Part shown: positions 16,969 to 26,189 of the stretch, one piece after another
Layout: each line of letters begins with the position of its first letter
Position numbering within the stretch: the stretch's first letter is position 1
Source: Bacteroidota bacterium
GTDB taxonomy: Bacteria; Bacteroidota; Rhodothermia; Rhodothermales; UBA10348
Direction of reading: 5' to 3'
Assembly: GCA_027622005.1 (NCBI GenBank)
Contig: JAQBZH010000008.1
Span: forward strand, 1 to 64,000
Length of the DNA stretch: 64,000 nucleotides
The notes under the pieces: generated by a model
What the model was told of the DNA's origin: nothing
The model's input: the letters and a program-made list of their open reading frames with translations, nothing else
Databases searched by the model: none
Made by a program: the position numbers and the translations under genes

Positions 16969-18276
16969 TCAATTGCCCGTGCGAGAAGAACTTCTGGAAG
17001 AACCGGATCCTGAAGACCGACTCGACGAACCTGAAGAAGATGATCCGGATGATCGGCTGCTGGAGCCCGTTGATGAGCCCGTTGATCGGCCGCTTGAACC
17101 CGATGACCGGCCGCTTGAACCCGTAGATGAACCCGATGACCGGCCGCTTGAACCCGTAGATGAGCCCGACGAGCGGCTACTAGAGCCTGTCGAACGCCCG
17201 GTCGAACTGGACCCTTTTGAACTCTCTGTTCCAGAAGAACGCGAGCTACCCGATCTTGAGGATTCGGTTGATCGTGTAGTTCCGCTTGAACGCGTGCTGC
17301 TTCCTGTAGACCGCGAAGTAGAGGAACCCGTCGATCTTTCGGTCGCGCCCTCTGACCTGGTCGAAGAACCTGTTGATCTAGTACCAGAAGATCTGGGGTT
17401 TTCGCCACTCCGATTCCCGGATGTGGTTCGAGTAGCCGTTCTCCCCGTACTGATTGTCGTACGTGAAGTATTATTTCCATCATTGGAAGCCCCGATAGTC
17501 GAGCGTGTAGCGCGAATAGGAGTATCCGACTTCCCTGCCGAACTCGCGCTTCCTGACGTGTTTACAATGGTTCTCGATCCCCGATCAGCTATACCGGTCG
17601 AAGATCCGCTTGTCAAATTGCCTCGGTTACTGTTAACTCCGACGCGGCCGCCTCTCATTTCCTCGTCTCGGCCGCTGGTCAAAGCGCTTCTTGCCATGGT
17701 AGCGTCTCGAGCTCCATAATTTCCTCGTGCTACCGAGACTCCACCCGAATAGGGATAACCGTAGTTACCGTAGCCATACTGGTTGTATCCGTATCCACCA
17801 AATCCATTACCGTAGCCATATCCGAAGTGGCCATATCCGTAACCATAGGACGAATAACCCAATCCATACCCAAATGGGCTCCCATAGCCAAAAGAGAAAC
17901 TCCATCCCGGAGAATACATTCCGGCTAAGGAGTTGCAGTAAAAGACGTCCCAGCAACTGTAATTAGAATACCCAAAACCGTAAAAAGAGTCGAAATAACG
18001 GCTGTATGTGTAAGGGTCGTGATTATACCAGTCGTAGGAATCGTACACGTCTTCATCGACGTAACCATCTTCATAATACTTGCGCACAACTACGTCGCCG
18101 TCTTCTTCGTAATCAGCTACAACCTGATCTAATCCACCGTGTGGACGTTCGAAGGCTACTAATTGGGTATAACAACCGCTAGTAAAAATGAGGGCGAAAA
18201 GGCCCAAAACGAGCGGTAGAAAGGTTTTAAGCGGGCGGTTGCCGTGGCTAACTGGGTGCAGTTTTTCGGTCTGCAT
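16969..18276 (-). CDS. Lipoprotein with Tyr/Gly-rich segment and long Ser/Arg/Thr/Gly repeat tail
   Basis: A 435-residue predicted lipoprotein. I place the start at the ATG at 18276, which has a good Shine-Dalgarno sequence (AAGGAGT, 7 nt upstream) and begins a lipoprotein signal ending LIFTSGC. The frame is open for 67 further codons upstream but those carry no leader. After the lipobox come an acidic Tyr/Asp-rich stretch (VVRKYYEDGYVDEDVYDSYDWY), a Gly/Tyr-rich stretch of about 80 residues, and then more than 200 residues of degenerate SSGRSSGSS/RSTGSS repeats ending RTGN. The tail is basic and probably disordered; a surface or cell-wall-binding role is inference only. The repeats create long spurious open frames on both strands. 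Confidence 0.75.
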   Translation of the reverse strand: MQTEKLHPVSHGNRPLKTFLPLVLGLFALIFTSGCYTQLVAFERPHGGLDQVVADYEEDGDVVVRKYYEDGYVDEDVYDSYDWYNHDPYTYSRYFDSFYGFGYSNYSCWDVFYCNSLAGMYSPGWSFSFGYGSPFGYGLGYSSYGYGYGHFGYGYGNGFGGYGYNQYGYGNYGYPYSGGVSVARGNYGARDATMARSALTSGRDEEMRGGRVGVNSNRGNLTSGSSTGIADRGSRTIVNTSGSASSAGKSDTPIRATRSTIGASNDGNNTSRTTISTGRTATRTTSGNRSGENPRSSGTRSTGSSTRSEGATERSTGSSTSRSTGSSTRSSGTTRSTESSRSGSSRSSGTESSKGSSSTGRSTGSSSRSSGSSTGSSGRSSGSSTGSSGRSSGSSGRSTGSSTGSSSRSSGSSSSGSSSRSSGSGSSRSSSRTGN

Positions 18277-18600
18277 ATCAATAACTCCTTTTTTATGGCT
18301 TAGTGGCAAATCCGACCCTGGTAGTTTAATTAAGCACGAAACATCATTAAAGTTTCCTTCTAACTCTGCCGCACTCAATTGTCGTTTTGGCACACATCCC
18401 CTTTTTGAATTCATCTCATGGGGTTGGCATTTGGTGAAAACTACGGCAAATACCGCGCCGAATCGTGTCCGAGTCATCTAAGCGGTGTATATACCGTTTT
18501 AGTGACTTCAATTCTAGGCAACTGCTCGCAGAACTGTACAGTTTTACTTTTGTAGGACCGCATAGTAAGTCGACTTTCTTCTTTTCGAATCTATAGTAAA
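18277..18600. promoter_or_regulatory. 324-bp divergent intergenic region with two palindromes and a Bacteroidota-like -7 box
   Basis: This region separates the repeat lipoprotein (minus) from proS (plus). TACTTTTG at 18545-18552 fits the Bacteroidota -7 consensus TAnnTTTG and would put the proS transcript start about 40 bp before its ATG. Directly upstream is a perfect 12-bp palindrome AACTGTACAGTT (18532-18543), and at 18483-18496 an imperfect one (CGGTGTATATACCG). I see no clear -33 TTTG. Part of the region reads open in frame with the lipoprotein but is unlikely to be coding. Confidence 0.4.
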
Positions 18601-20073
18601 ATGGCTGAAGCAATCACCTCGCGTGAACAAGATTATTCTCAGTGGTATTTGGACGTTATTAAGTTTGCAAAGCTGGCGGATTATTCCCCAGTCCGCGGGT
18701 GCATGATTATTCGGCCCAATGGCTATGCCTTGTGGGAAAATATGCAGAAGGCTTTGGATGAAATGTTCAAAGCAACGGGGCATCAAAACGCTTATTTCCC
18801 GATTTTCATCCCCCAGTCGTTTTTGGCGAAGGAAGCAGCGCATGTGGACGGCTTTGCGAAAGAATGTGCGGTCGTTACTCACTCTCGTCTAAAAATGGAT
18901 CCAGTCCTTGGACTGATTGCAGATCCCGATTCCAAGCTCGAGGAGAATCTCATTGTCCGGCCCACGTCCGAGACGATCATATGGGATACCTACAGCCGCT
19001 GGATTCAGTCCTGGCGTGATCTTCCTATCCTCTTGAACCAGTGGGCCAATGTGGTTAGGTGGGAAATGCGAACCCGCTTGTTCTTGCGCACCATGGAGTT
19101 CTTGTGGCAAGAAGGGCATACCGCGCACGCCACCGAGCAGGAAGCGATCGCAGAAACGCTAACGATTTTAGACATCTATGCCAAATTCGCTGAAGAATAC
19201 ATGGCCGTACCGGTCATTAAGGGAATTAAAACCGCCTCCGAGCGCTTTGCAGGGGCTGTAGAGACCTATTGCATCGAAGCTATGATGCAAGACGGCAAGG
19301 CCCTTCAAGCCGGAACGAGTCACTTTTTGGGTCAAAATTTTGCCAAAGCATTCGAGTGCAAGTTTCAAAACAAAAACAACGAGCTGGAATATGTTTGGGC
19401 CACTTCGTGGGGCGTCTCGACCCGCTTGATCGGCGCCTTAATTATGGTTCATTCGGATGATCAAGGACTCATCCTGCCACCCAAACTTGCACCTACCCAA
19501 GTCGCCTTGGTGCCGATTTATCGTAGCGACGAAGAACGCACCAAAGTGCTCGAGACCGCAGGGAGGATCAAAGCCGAGTTGACAGCCGCGGGCGTACGCA
19601 TAATTGTTGACGACCGCGATGGTTTCAGACCCGGTTGGAAGTTCAATGAGTATGAAGTTCAAGGCGTTCCAGTCCGCCTGGCCCTCGGTCCTCGAGACGT
19701 CGAAAATGGAACTGTGGAAGTGGCTCGACGGGACAATGGATCGAAAACCACTGTTTCCAGCGCCAACTTGGGCGAGTTCATGCTGAAAACACTCGACGAA
19801 GTTCAAAACGGATTGTTTGAACGAGCCCTTAAGTCGCGTGAAAGCATGACGACTACGGTTGAAACGTATGAGGAATTCCTGTCTGTTCTCGATTCAAAAG
19901 GTGGGTTTGTCCGCATGCATTGGGACGGTACAGACGAAACAGAGCAACGGATAAAAGAAGAGACTAAGGCTACCATTCGATGTATTCCGCTCGAAGGATA
20001 TGACGAAGCCGGGTTCGATCCGATTTCAGGTAAGCCGTCCAAAGGCTATGTCTACTTCGCCCGATCTTATTAG
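18601..20073 (+). CDS. proS: Prolyl-tRNA synthetase, archaeal/eukaryal-type
   Basis: A 490-residue class II synthetase that charges tRNA-Pro. It begins [42 protein letters not shown] (about 5-46), the hallmark of the short ProS type 3 found in archaea, eukaryotes and a minority of bacteria. It lacks the INS editing insertion of E. coli ProRS. Class II motif 2 ([24 protein letters not shown]) and the C-terminal anticodon-binding domain are present, ending with the typical YVYFARSY. It is monocistronic by appearance, with its own divergent promoter region. Confidence 0.96.
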   Translation: MAEAITSREQDYSQWYLDVIKFAKLADYSPVRGCMIIRPNGYALWENMQKALDEMFKATGHQNAYFPIFIPQSFLAKEAAHVDGFAKECAVVTHSRLKMDPVLGLIADPDSKLEENLIVRPTSETIIWDTYSRWIQSWRDLPILLNQWANVVRWEMRTRLFLRTMEFLWQEGHTAHATEQEAIAETLTILDIYAKFAEEYMAVPVIKGIKTASERFAGAVETYCIEAMMQDGKALQAGTSHFLGQNFAKAFECKFQNKNNELEYVWATSWGVSTRLIGALIMVHSDDQGLILPPKLAPTQVALVPIYRSDEERTKVLETAGRIKAELTAAGVRIIVDDRDGFRPGWKFNEYEVQGVPVRLALGPRDVENGTVEVARRDNGSKTTVSSANLGEFMLKTLDEVQNGLFERALKSRESMTTTVETYEEFLSVLDSKGGFVRMHWDGTDETEQRIKEETKATIRCIPLEGYDEAGFDPISGKPSKGYVYFARSY

Positions 20074-20120
20074 GGCCCCGTAGGGTATTTGGGCTCAGTC
20101 CGGCTTCTAGGCCTCCTAAT

Positions 20121-21371
20121 TTATCTTACTTTGAAATCAAGCGGGAGCCCCAAAATAATGGACGGTTTCCGGAGTGTGCTGTCGGCCGAGGGGCTAAACA
20201 AAGGCCATTGACTGTTGGCCATATAAAAAAGTGAGTCGTTGGACACAAAACCCACCGTGGGGTCATGGTAGTCAGGATGGTTGGATTCGAGCGTCACTAC
20301 GGCTCCGATGGTCGTTGGCGTTAGCAATTCAACAAAAATAACGCGAGGCGGGACCATACCATTTTGAATAGCGATCAAGCCCCCGTCGTACGCTATAAGC
20401 CCATCAATTCCGAGAAGTGTGACGCCAACTCCCGCATCAATCAAATGAGCCGAACCCGTCGAAGGGTCGACATGAAATATGCCCGCGGCGTAGTCTGCCA
20501 CATACAGCCTTTTATTTAGGTATGCTATTCCTTGAGGAGAGGTGAAAGGATCGCCCACGGAGAGTGGAATTAGTTGATCTTCCTCTACTTTGTAAATCCC
20601 GGGGGCCTGACTATCGGAAACGAAAACTTCGCCCGCGGGACTGATCTCCACGTCACCAAACCAATGATTTAGGGTATCCTTTGGCGAAATGGCAAGATCA
20701 ACGACGCCGGTTGATAAATCGATTTTTACAATTTGGGACGACCCAACTAATTCCGGACTGGCTCCTCCCTCTTGGGTCGCCGTAGCGGCGACCCAAACGT
20801 GATTTTCAAACGTTTTCATTCCCAAAGCGCTTCGAGGACTGAGATCAACTAAAGTCGCTCCATCATTCCATGCAATTCTGTTCTGACGAACCGAGGCCAT
20901 GAGCCATTTTCCATCTACCCGAGCAATTCCTTCAGCTTGAAAGTTTGGATCCGAACCGACAAATGCCCGCGCTGAAGCGACCTTGGGATTATTATTTCTC
21001 AAGAGTCGAAACTCCAGATCTTGCCCGACAGATATGGCGCGTAAACCAACGAGGTCTGGATCATCGAACGAGACATACACCCCCATTTTGGCCAAATTCT
21101 CAAAGGTACTCAGGGCAGATAGCGTATCGCCATTCATTAAATAGGCGCGTCCGAGATGGTATTCAAGCGACGCATGAGCCGGTCGTAATTTGGTAGCTCG
21201 CTTCAATCCTTCGAGGAAATCGGCCAGATTGCCCTCCTCAAGGGCTGAAAAAGCCGCGCTTGCAGCCAGCCGTCCTTCACGAATTCGTTCGGCTGTGGGG
21301 TCACCGGGCTGCTTTTGAGCACATCCTGCTAGGAGTAGAACTAAGAAAATGACCCATTGTAAACGTATCAT
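20121..21371 (-). CDS. Lipoprotein with TPR-like helices and a six-bladed-propeller-like domain
   Basis: A 416-residue lipoprotein. The start is the ATG at 21371, preceded by AGGAAG and followed by a lipobox signal (WVIFLVLLLAGC); the frame is open 71 codons further upstream without a leader. Residues about 30-95 form TPR-like helices (LEEGNLADFLEGLKRATKLRPAHASLEYHLGRAYL). The rest has repeated propeller strands such as NHWFGDVEISPAGEVFVSDSQAPGIYKV and SPQGIAYLNKRLYVADYAAGIFHVD, as in SMP-30/NHL-type proteins. Such proteins may bind or hydrolyse small molecules; no catalytic set is evident. It is convergent with proS and divergent from the PAP2-like gene. Confidence 0.75.
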   Translation of the reverse strand: MIRLQWVIFLVLLLAGCAQKQPGDPTAERIREGRLAASAAFSALEEGNLADFLEGLKRATKLRPAHASLEYHLGRAYLMNGDTLSALSTFENLAKMGVYVSFDDPDLVGLRAISVGQDLEFRLLRNNNPKVASARAFVGSDPNFQAEGIARVDGKWLMASVRQNRIAWNDGATLVDLSPRSALGMKTFENHVWVAATATQEGGASPELVGSSQIVKIDLSTGVVDLAISPKDTLNHWFGDVEISPAGEVFVSDSQAPGIYKVEEDQLIPLSVGDPFTSPQGIAYLNKRLYVADYAAGIFHVDPSTGSAHLIDAGVGVTLLGIDGLIAYDGGLIAIQNGMVPPRVIFVELLTPTTIGAVVTLESNHPDYHDPTVGFVSNDSLFYMANSQWPLFSPSADSTLRKPSIILGLPLDFKVR

Positions 21372-21441
21372 AGCTTCCTGTTTAAGCGGGCTGGGCCCGA
21401 AATTTTGAGAAGTCCCAAGGTATTTATTCGGACACTTATAA

Positions 21442-22089
21442 ATGATGCATAAATCCGTCGCTCGAAACGGCGCGTGGTGGGTGTCAATGATTTTGAACCC
21501 ACTCATCGTACCTCCTGTACTATTTGCAGTTGTTGCGCGGTCAATTGGGTTTTCAAGCTGGAATATGGGAATTATTATCGTCACATCTGTACTTTTGTAC
21601 TGTGTTGCTCCTTTGGCGTATCTCCTTGTCCTGCTTAAAATTAAAGCGATTGATAGTATCGAAGCTCGAGATCAATCAAAACGCCAATCTCCCTTGTACT
21701 GGGGTGCGTTATGGCTAACCGTCGCTGTTCCAGTTATGATGTGGGCTTCAAACGGGAATTCACCTGTATTTGGCCTCATAAGCACCATTTTCGCTGTAAA
21801 CATCTTCATTATTGCAGCTATCAATCGATCGTTTAAGATTTCGATTCATGTTTCAAGTGTATCCGGATTTCTTTCGCTACTATTCGCGCTACAATTCTGG
21901 CAGCTGGTGGAGTCTGAGTTATTGAGCATTCCCTTAGTCGTGGGGGGCATTGCAAGCATTATTCTGGTGGGCTGGGCTCGATTTCATTCAAAAGCTCATC
22001 AATTGGCCGAAATAGGATGGGGCGTTGTCTTCGGCCTCGTGGCTCCTGCCCTGGAAATCACCCTATTAACATTGTTTTGGAAAGGGTAG
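21442..22089 (+). CDS. PAP2-like integral membrane protein
   Basis: A 215-residue polytopic protein with about six helices. The C-terminal half resembles lipid phosphatase PAP2 proteins of Bacteroidota: FKISIHVSSVSGFL supplies the central histidine region, and GWARFHSKAHQLAEIGWG gives an R-x5-H-x3-E variant of the R-x5-H-x3-D motif. The first PAP2 motif is less clear (IEARDQSKRQSPL may be its counterpart). If active it would dephosphorylate undecaprenyl or phospholipid phosphates at the outer face of the inner membrane. Some catalytic residues deviate from consensus, so activity is uncertain. Confidence 0.55.
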   Translation: MMHKSVARNGAWWVSMILNPLIVPPVLFAVVARSIGFSSWNMGIIIVTSVLLYCVAPLAYLLVLLKIKAIDSIEARDQSKRQSPLYWGALWLTVAVPVMMWASNGNSPVFGLISTIFAVNIFIIAAINRSFKISIHVSSVSGFLSLLFALQFWQLVESELLSIPLVVGGIASIILVGWARFHSKAHQLAEIGWGVVFGLVAPALEITLLTLFWKG

Positions 22090-22243
22090 AAATTGTCCCC
22101 CGTTACTTTACCAAGCTACAAGACTCTTCCATTCGGTATGAACCAACACCAACCCTCCGAAATCAGGAACGAAGCCAGAATGCCGGTGTAGTTGGACTGC
22201 AGAATTTCTCCCGCTCTGTTTAACCATCAGTTGAATTATCCGC

Positions 22244-24766
22244 TTGGTCACACGCTCCATTCTTGACTTTCGAGCTGTTTCAAAAATATGGGTGGCCTGT
22301 TGGCTAGTTTTTTTAGGTGCGTTTTGTCTTGTTGACACGTCCTATGGGCAAGAATGGGGCGCCGTTTCTGGACGCGTATTTGCCTCCGATACGAAATATC
22401 CCCTACCCGGCACATCAGTGGTGGTATCCGGCACTAATTTTGGCACCGCCACCGACGTAGATGGCCGATTTTACCTCCGTTTGCCGTCTGGCAACTACTT
22501 ACTTCGATATTCTTCCATCGGATTTCGTTCGGTGTTGGATTCCGTTATAGTGGCGGCCGGAGAAGTATCGACGCGTGAAGTCAGCTTGGAGCCCCAACCG
22601 ATTGAAATTGGTGAAATCACCGTTGAAGGCCGATCTACGACTGAAGTTGGGGCCTTTGAATTGACCGCAGAAGACCTTGAATCTATTCCGGCGCCCATGA
22701 AAGATGCCCTGAGGGCGCTTCGAGTTTTACCTGGCGTGGTAGTCAACAATGAGTTGTCTAACCAGTTTTCCGTTCGGGGTGGCGGCTTCAACGAGAATCT
22801 GTTTTTCGTCAATGGTTTCGAAATTTTCCTCCCCTTTCGGCCCCGAACGGGTGAACAGGAAGGACTATCGCTGATCAACGGGGACTTAGCAGAAAAATTG
22901 ACTTTTTATACAGGAGGATTTCCGGTGCGCTTCGGCGGAAAACTTTCCTCTGCCGTCGATGCAGCATATCGAAAACCGCAAGACCGTTCAGAGTCTTTAA
23001 GGGCCACGGGCTACGTCTCGATGTTAGACTTTGGTTTATCTGCCAGTTCTTCGGCATTAAACGGTCGCTTGGGATGGCTTGTTGGCGCCAGAAAATCGCA
23101 GGCGCGGCGGTTTTTTGAAAAACAGGACCTCAAGGGAGAGTATCACCCAAATTTTAGCGACCTGCAGGCATACGTAGGATACACGATCAGCCATGGACAC
23201 GAGATCGAAGTCTTGGGCATGTACGCGCAAAACGAATTTCAACTCGACCCCAGCGGTCGGAAAACATATTTTGGAACCCTGAGCCAAAACGAGGCCTTAG
23301 CTCCATCCAATCTAAAATCATTGTGGATTCGATTTGATGCCGACAACCAAGAGCTGGATTCGTACGAAACCGGTTTTGTGGGCATTCGGTCGTCGAATCG
23401 ATTGACGCCTCAACTTCGCGCGGAGCACGATTTCTCCTTGTACAAGACGGCAGAATCGGAGTTTTTAGATCTTTCTGGTACAGCTATTCTTTTTCAAGTG
23501 GACTTAGGGTCCGACAATCCTGACGAAGGAGACGGACTCTACCCCACCGGTTCAAGTCAACAGATAGACGCAGCCGATAACCGAATTGAAGTAACAACTT
23601 CAACCGCAACCGGAAGATGGTATTTAAATTCTACTCGTCACGCCGCCGAAGCTGGTTGGTCCGTCCGCCATTTCGGATTTAACGATAGGCTGGAGGAAAA
23701 ATCGGTGGTAGTCGGGCGTTCCACTCAAGGAGATATCGTCCGAATTGTAGCCGATAGTTTGTCGGGTAATGCGAAACTGGACGCCTGGCAATCTTCGATT
23801 TTCGCCCAAGACACGTTTGATCTGCTAGAAGGAGATCCCGGAAAACTAGTTTTGACCGGTGGAATACGGGCTGACCATTTTTCCTTTACGGGTGAATGGA
23901 CCTTCTCCCCGAGGGCTTCTTTTTCGTACTTGAAGAGTCCGATAACGACCTATTTCGGATCGATAGGCATATATCACCAAGTCCCAACCTACCGAGAACT
24001 GCGTGGCAAGCCGGTTCTGGGAGAAACGATTTTAGGGGCATTAAACCAGGATTTGGCTTCTCAAAGGTCTCTCCAGATTGTTTTGGGAGGAGAATATTTT
24101 ATCCCGTCCAAACGATTCTATATCCGAGGAGAAACCTACGTTAAGAGGATTACCAACCTTATTTCGTATGACATTGAAAATGTGCGGGTCTTGTATTCGG
24201 GTGAAAACGACGCAAAAGGGTTGATGTACGGTCTTGACCTCCAAATGCGTGGCGAATTAGTGCCGGGGATGGAGAGTTGGATCAATTACTCCTTCTTGAA
24301 AGCAACGGAGGAATTCGAATCGGCCTTTGTGACACCGCAAAACGAGGGGCGCGTAGCACGACCTACAGACCAGCGTCATACGGTTTCGCTATTCGTCCAA
24401 GACTATATCGCTTCAGATCCGAGTTGGAGCATCCATTTGCGCGCGCTATACGGATCAGGCCTTCCGTATACGCCCCCGATCCCCGGCCAACGACTTGGAA
24501 ATCTGCTTGCTCAAGCTCCGGGAGACCGTTTTTCGGCTAGGTATACTCGCTTTTTCCGATTCGATATGGGGGTAACCAAGAAAATCACGCCCACTCAAAC
24601 CAATTCGCGTGTGGCAATTGAAGTCACCGCAGAGTTTTTGAATGTGTTTAATATGGTCAACACCGTCAGTTATACGTGGGTACCCGATGCTTCGGGGATT
24701 TGGCAGCGTATTCCTACCCGTCTGACTCCTAGAACGTTTAACGTCCGCGCAACGGTTCGATTCTAA
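22244..24766 (+). CDS. TonB-dependent receptor with CarboxypepD_reg-like domain
   Basis: An 840-residue outer-membrane receptor. A TTG start gives a signal peptide (about 12-35) ending SYGQ. Residues about 40-110 form the CarboxypepD_reg-like sandwich (VSGRVFASDTKYPLPGTSVVV...TATDVDGRFYL). The plug follows (AMKDALRALRVLPGVVV...FSVRGGGFNENLFFVNGFE), with the conserved RGG and G-plus-aromatic blocks. The 22-strand barrel region ends with VRATVRF. It takes up an unidentified ligand using TonB energy; no SusD partner or siderophore genes are adjacent, so it is not a SusC/D pair. It converges with the sulfatase with 1 bp between stop codons. Confidence 0.9.
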   Translation: MVTRSILDFRAVSKIWVACWLVFLGAFCLVDTSYGQEWGAVSGRVFASDTKYPLPGTSVVVSGTNFGTATDVDGRFYLRLPSGNYLLRYSSIGFRSVLDSVIVAAGEVSTREVSLEPQPIEIGEITVEGRSTTEVGAFELTAEDLESIPAPMKDALRALRVLPGVVVNNELSNQFSVRGGGFNENLFFVNGFEIFLPFRPRTGEQEGLSLINGDLAEKLTFYTGGFPVRFGGKLSSAVDAAYRKPQDRSESLRATGYVSMLDFGLSASSSALNGRLGWLVGARKSQARRFFEKQDLKGEYHPNFSDLQAYVGYTISHGHEIEVLGMYAQNEFQLDPSGRKTYFGTLSQNEALAPSNLKSLWIRFDADNQELDSYETGFVGIRSSNRLTPQLRAEHDFSLYKTAESEFLDLSGTAILFQVDLGSDNPDEGDGLYPTGSSQQIDAADNRIEVTTSTATGRWYLNSTRHAAEAGWSVRHFGFNDRLEEKSVVVGRSTQGDIVRIVADSLSGNAKLDAWQSSIFAQDTFDLLEGDPGKLVLTGGIRADHFSFTGEWTFSPRASFSYLKSPITTYFGSIGIYHQVPTYRELRGKPVLGETILGALNQDLASQRSLQIVLGGEYFIPSKRFYIRGETYVKRITNLISYDIENVRVLYSGENDAKGLMYGLDLQMRGELVPGMESWINYSFLKATEEFESAFVTPQNEGRVARPTDQRHTVSLFVQDYIASDPSWSIHLRALYGSGLPYTPPIPGQRLGNLLAQAPGDRFSARYTRFFRFDMGVTKKITPTQTNSRVAIEVTAEFLNVFNMVNTVSYTWVPDASGIWQRIPTRLTPRTFNVRATVRF

Positions 24767-24767
24767 A

Positions 24768-26189
24768 CTATTTTTGGACTGGTGTTGGAAATAAGACGCC
24801 GGCTTCCCGTTGCCACCTTTTAAGCTCCGCTAACATGGCGGTGGTAAGCTCTGAACGTACCATAGCAAGGTCCCTGGTCTCCGAAGGGTCCTCGTCTAGG
24901 TTGTACAGTTCAGCTTCGTCATTTTCAAAAAACTGGATTAGCTTCCACGGTCCTTTTCGAATAGCGCCGCTGGGACTTCCGCCCTGGTTGCCATAATGAG
25001 GGTAATGCCAGAACAACGTTCGTTCCGGCTGATTTTTGCCTCGTAGAACGGGGACGATCGATCTTCCGTCCGTTATTTTGGATTCAAGCCCAGCGATTTC
25101 TAACATAGTTGGAAGGTAATCTATGCTGCTTACCAGTTCAGCAGATACACTACCAGGCATGGTCTCCCCCGGCCATTTGATGATAGTTGGTTCCAAGATC
25201 CCGCCTTCATAAAGCCAGCCCTTTCCGGCCCGGTACGGAATGTTTGAGGTAGGATGTCCCTCTGATGTGCTCAGGCCCCCGTTATCCGAAGTAAAAATGA
25301 TAATGGTTCGGTCCGCGACGCCAGCATCTTCGATGGCCGCCATTACTTCTCCAACGGCGGCATCCATCGATTCAATCATCCCCGCATATATGGCATGATC
25401 CTGAGACTGCCTGACCTTTCTCAAGCCTTCTTCTCCCCAAACCGTCTGGCTGCCCAACGCCAACTTCTTAGCTTCGTATTTGGATTGCAATTCCGGCGTC
25501 GTCATCAACGGAGTGTGGACGGAATAGAAGGATAGAAAAGCTAAGAACGGCTTATTGCTGTTGTTTCGGATGAAATCGGCCGTTTCGCGTCCAAGCCGCG
25601 TCGGCAAAAGCTCCCCGTCCGGACCATCATCCAATTTTGGATTACCGTATGGTGAAAAATACCTACTACCTCCATATGGTCCACCGGCTTCATGTCCACC
25701 TCTGTTTACCTCAAATCCGTGGTCTTCTGGATAAAAGCCTTCATTCCCAAGGTGCCACTTTCCAGCAAAAAACGTCGCATATCCCTTTTTTTTGAGTGCT
25801 TCTGCCATCGTTAGTTCGCTGGATGGCAGTTGATCTACATAAGGAGCAGGAAGCATCTTTCTGGAGTCAGCATAGTTCGGCCCGACCTTGTCCGGTTGAA
25901 CAGCTCCAAAATAGTCCGTGGTTTGAAGTCTACCGGGATATTGCCCTGTCATGATGCTCGCGCGAGTTGGACTACAGACCGGGGCGGCGGCATAAGCTTG
26001 AGTGAGCCGAATTCCTTCAGAGGCGAGCTTGTCGATAGACGGAGTTTCGTAAAACGTCTGGGGATTATTCGCCCCGATATCCATGTATCCCAAATCATCT
26101 ACTAGAATGAAGACGAAATTCGGCTCCCTGGGCTCAGCGTAGCCGAAAGCGAGAAGCGCCAGGACCGCGAGTAAATGGTACTTTTTCAT
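24768..26189 (-). CDS. Secreted sulfatase (alkaline-phosphatase superfamily)
   Basis: A 473-residue sulfatase starting at the ATG at 26189, which begins a signal peptide (MKKYHLLAVLALLAFGYA). The metal-binding DD of FILVDDLGYMD lies at 31-32. The formylglycine motif is CSPTRASIMTG with C72, the cysteine-type that anSME or FGE-like enzymes convert to formylglycine. FAGKWHLGN, SDNGG and HYPHYGN also match the family. The substrate is not clear from sequence; polysaccharide or arylsulfate desulfation is typical. No maturation enzyme is in the window. Its start overlaps the end of the frameshifted EamA gene by 56 bp on the same strand. Confidence 0.92.
   Translation of the reverse strand: MKKYHLLAVLALLAFGYAEPREPNFVFILVDDLGYMDIGANNPQTFYETPSIDKLASEGIRLTQAYAAAPVCSPTRASIMTGQYPGRLQTTDYFGAVQPDKVGPNYADSRKMLPAPYVDQLPSSELTMAEALKKKGYATFFAGKWHLGNEGFYPEDHGFEVNRGGHEAGGPYGGSRYFSPYGNPKLDDGPDGELLPTRLGRETADFIRNNSNKPFLAFLSFYSVHTPLMTTPELQSKYEAKKLALGSQTVWGEEGLRKVRQSQDHAIYAGMIESMDAAVGEVMAAIEDAGVADRTIIIFTSDNGGLSTSEGHPTSNIPYRAGKGWLYEGGILEPTIIKWPGETMPGSVSAELVSSIDYLPTMLEIAGLESKITDGRSIVPVLRGKNQPERTLFWHYPHYGNQGGSPSGAIRKGPWKLIQFFENDEAELYNLDEDPSETRDLAMVRSELTTAMLAELKRWQREAGVLFPTPVQK

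Noticed and set aside
16851-17483. Minus-strand frame of 210 codons
   Set aside because: It overlaps the Ser/Arg-repeat lipoprotein in another frame; its Arg/Ala/Pro-rich sequence is a by-product of the repeat and it has no start signal.
16973-17719. Plus-strand frame of 248 codons rich in Glu, Pro, Asp and Leu
   Set aside because: It is exactly antisense to the lipoprotein repeat tail; the composition is what that repeat gives in reverse.
22244-26189. Polysaccharide-utilisation locus (TonB receptor plus sulfatase)
   Set aside because: There is no SusD, glycoside hydrolase or regulator, and the two genes are convergent.
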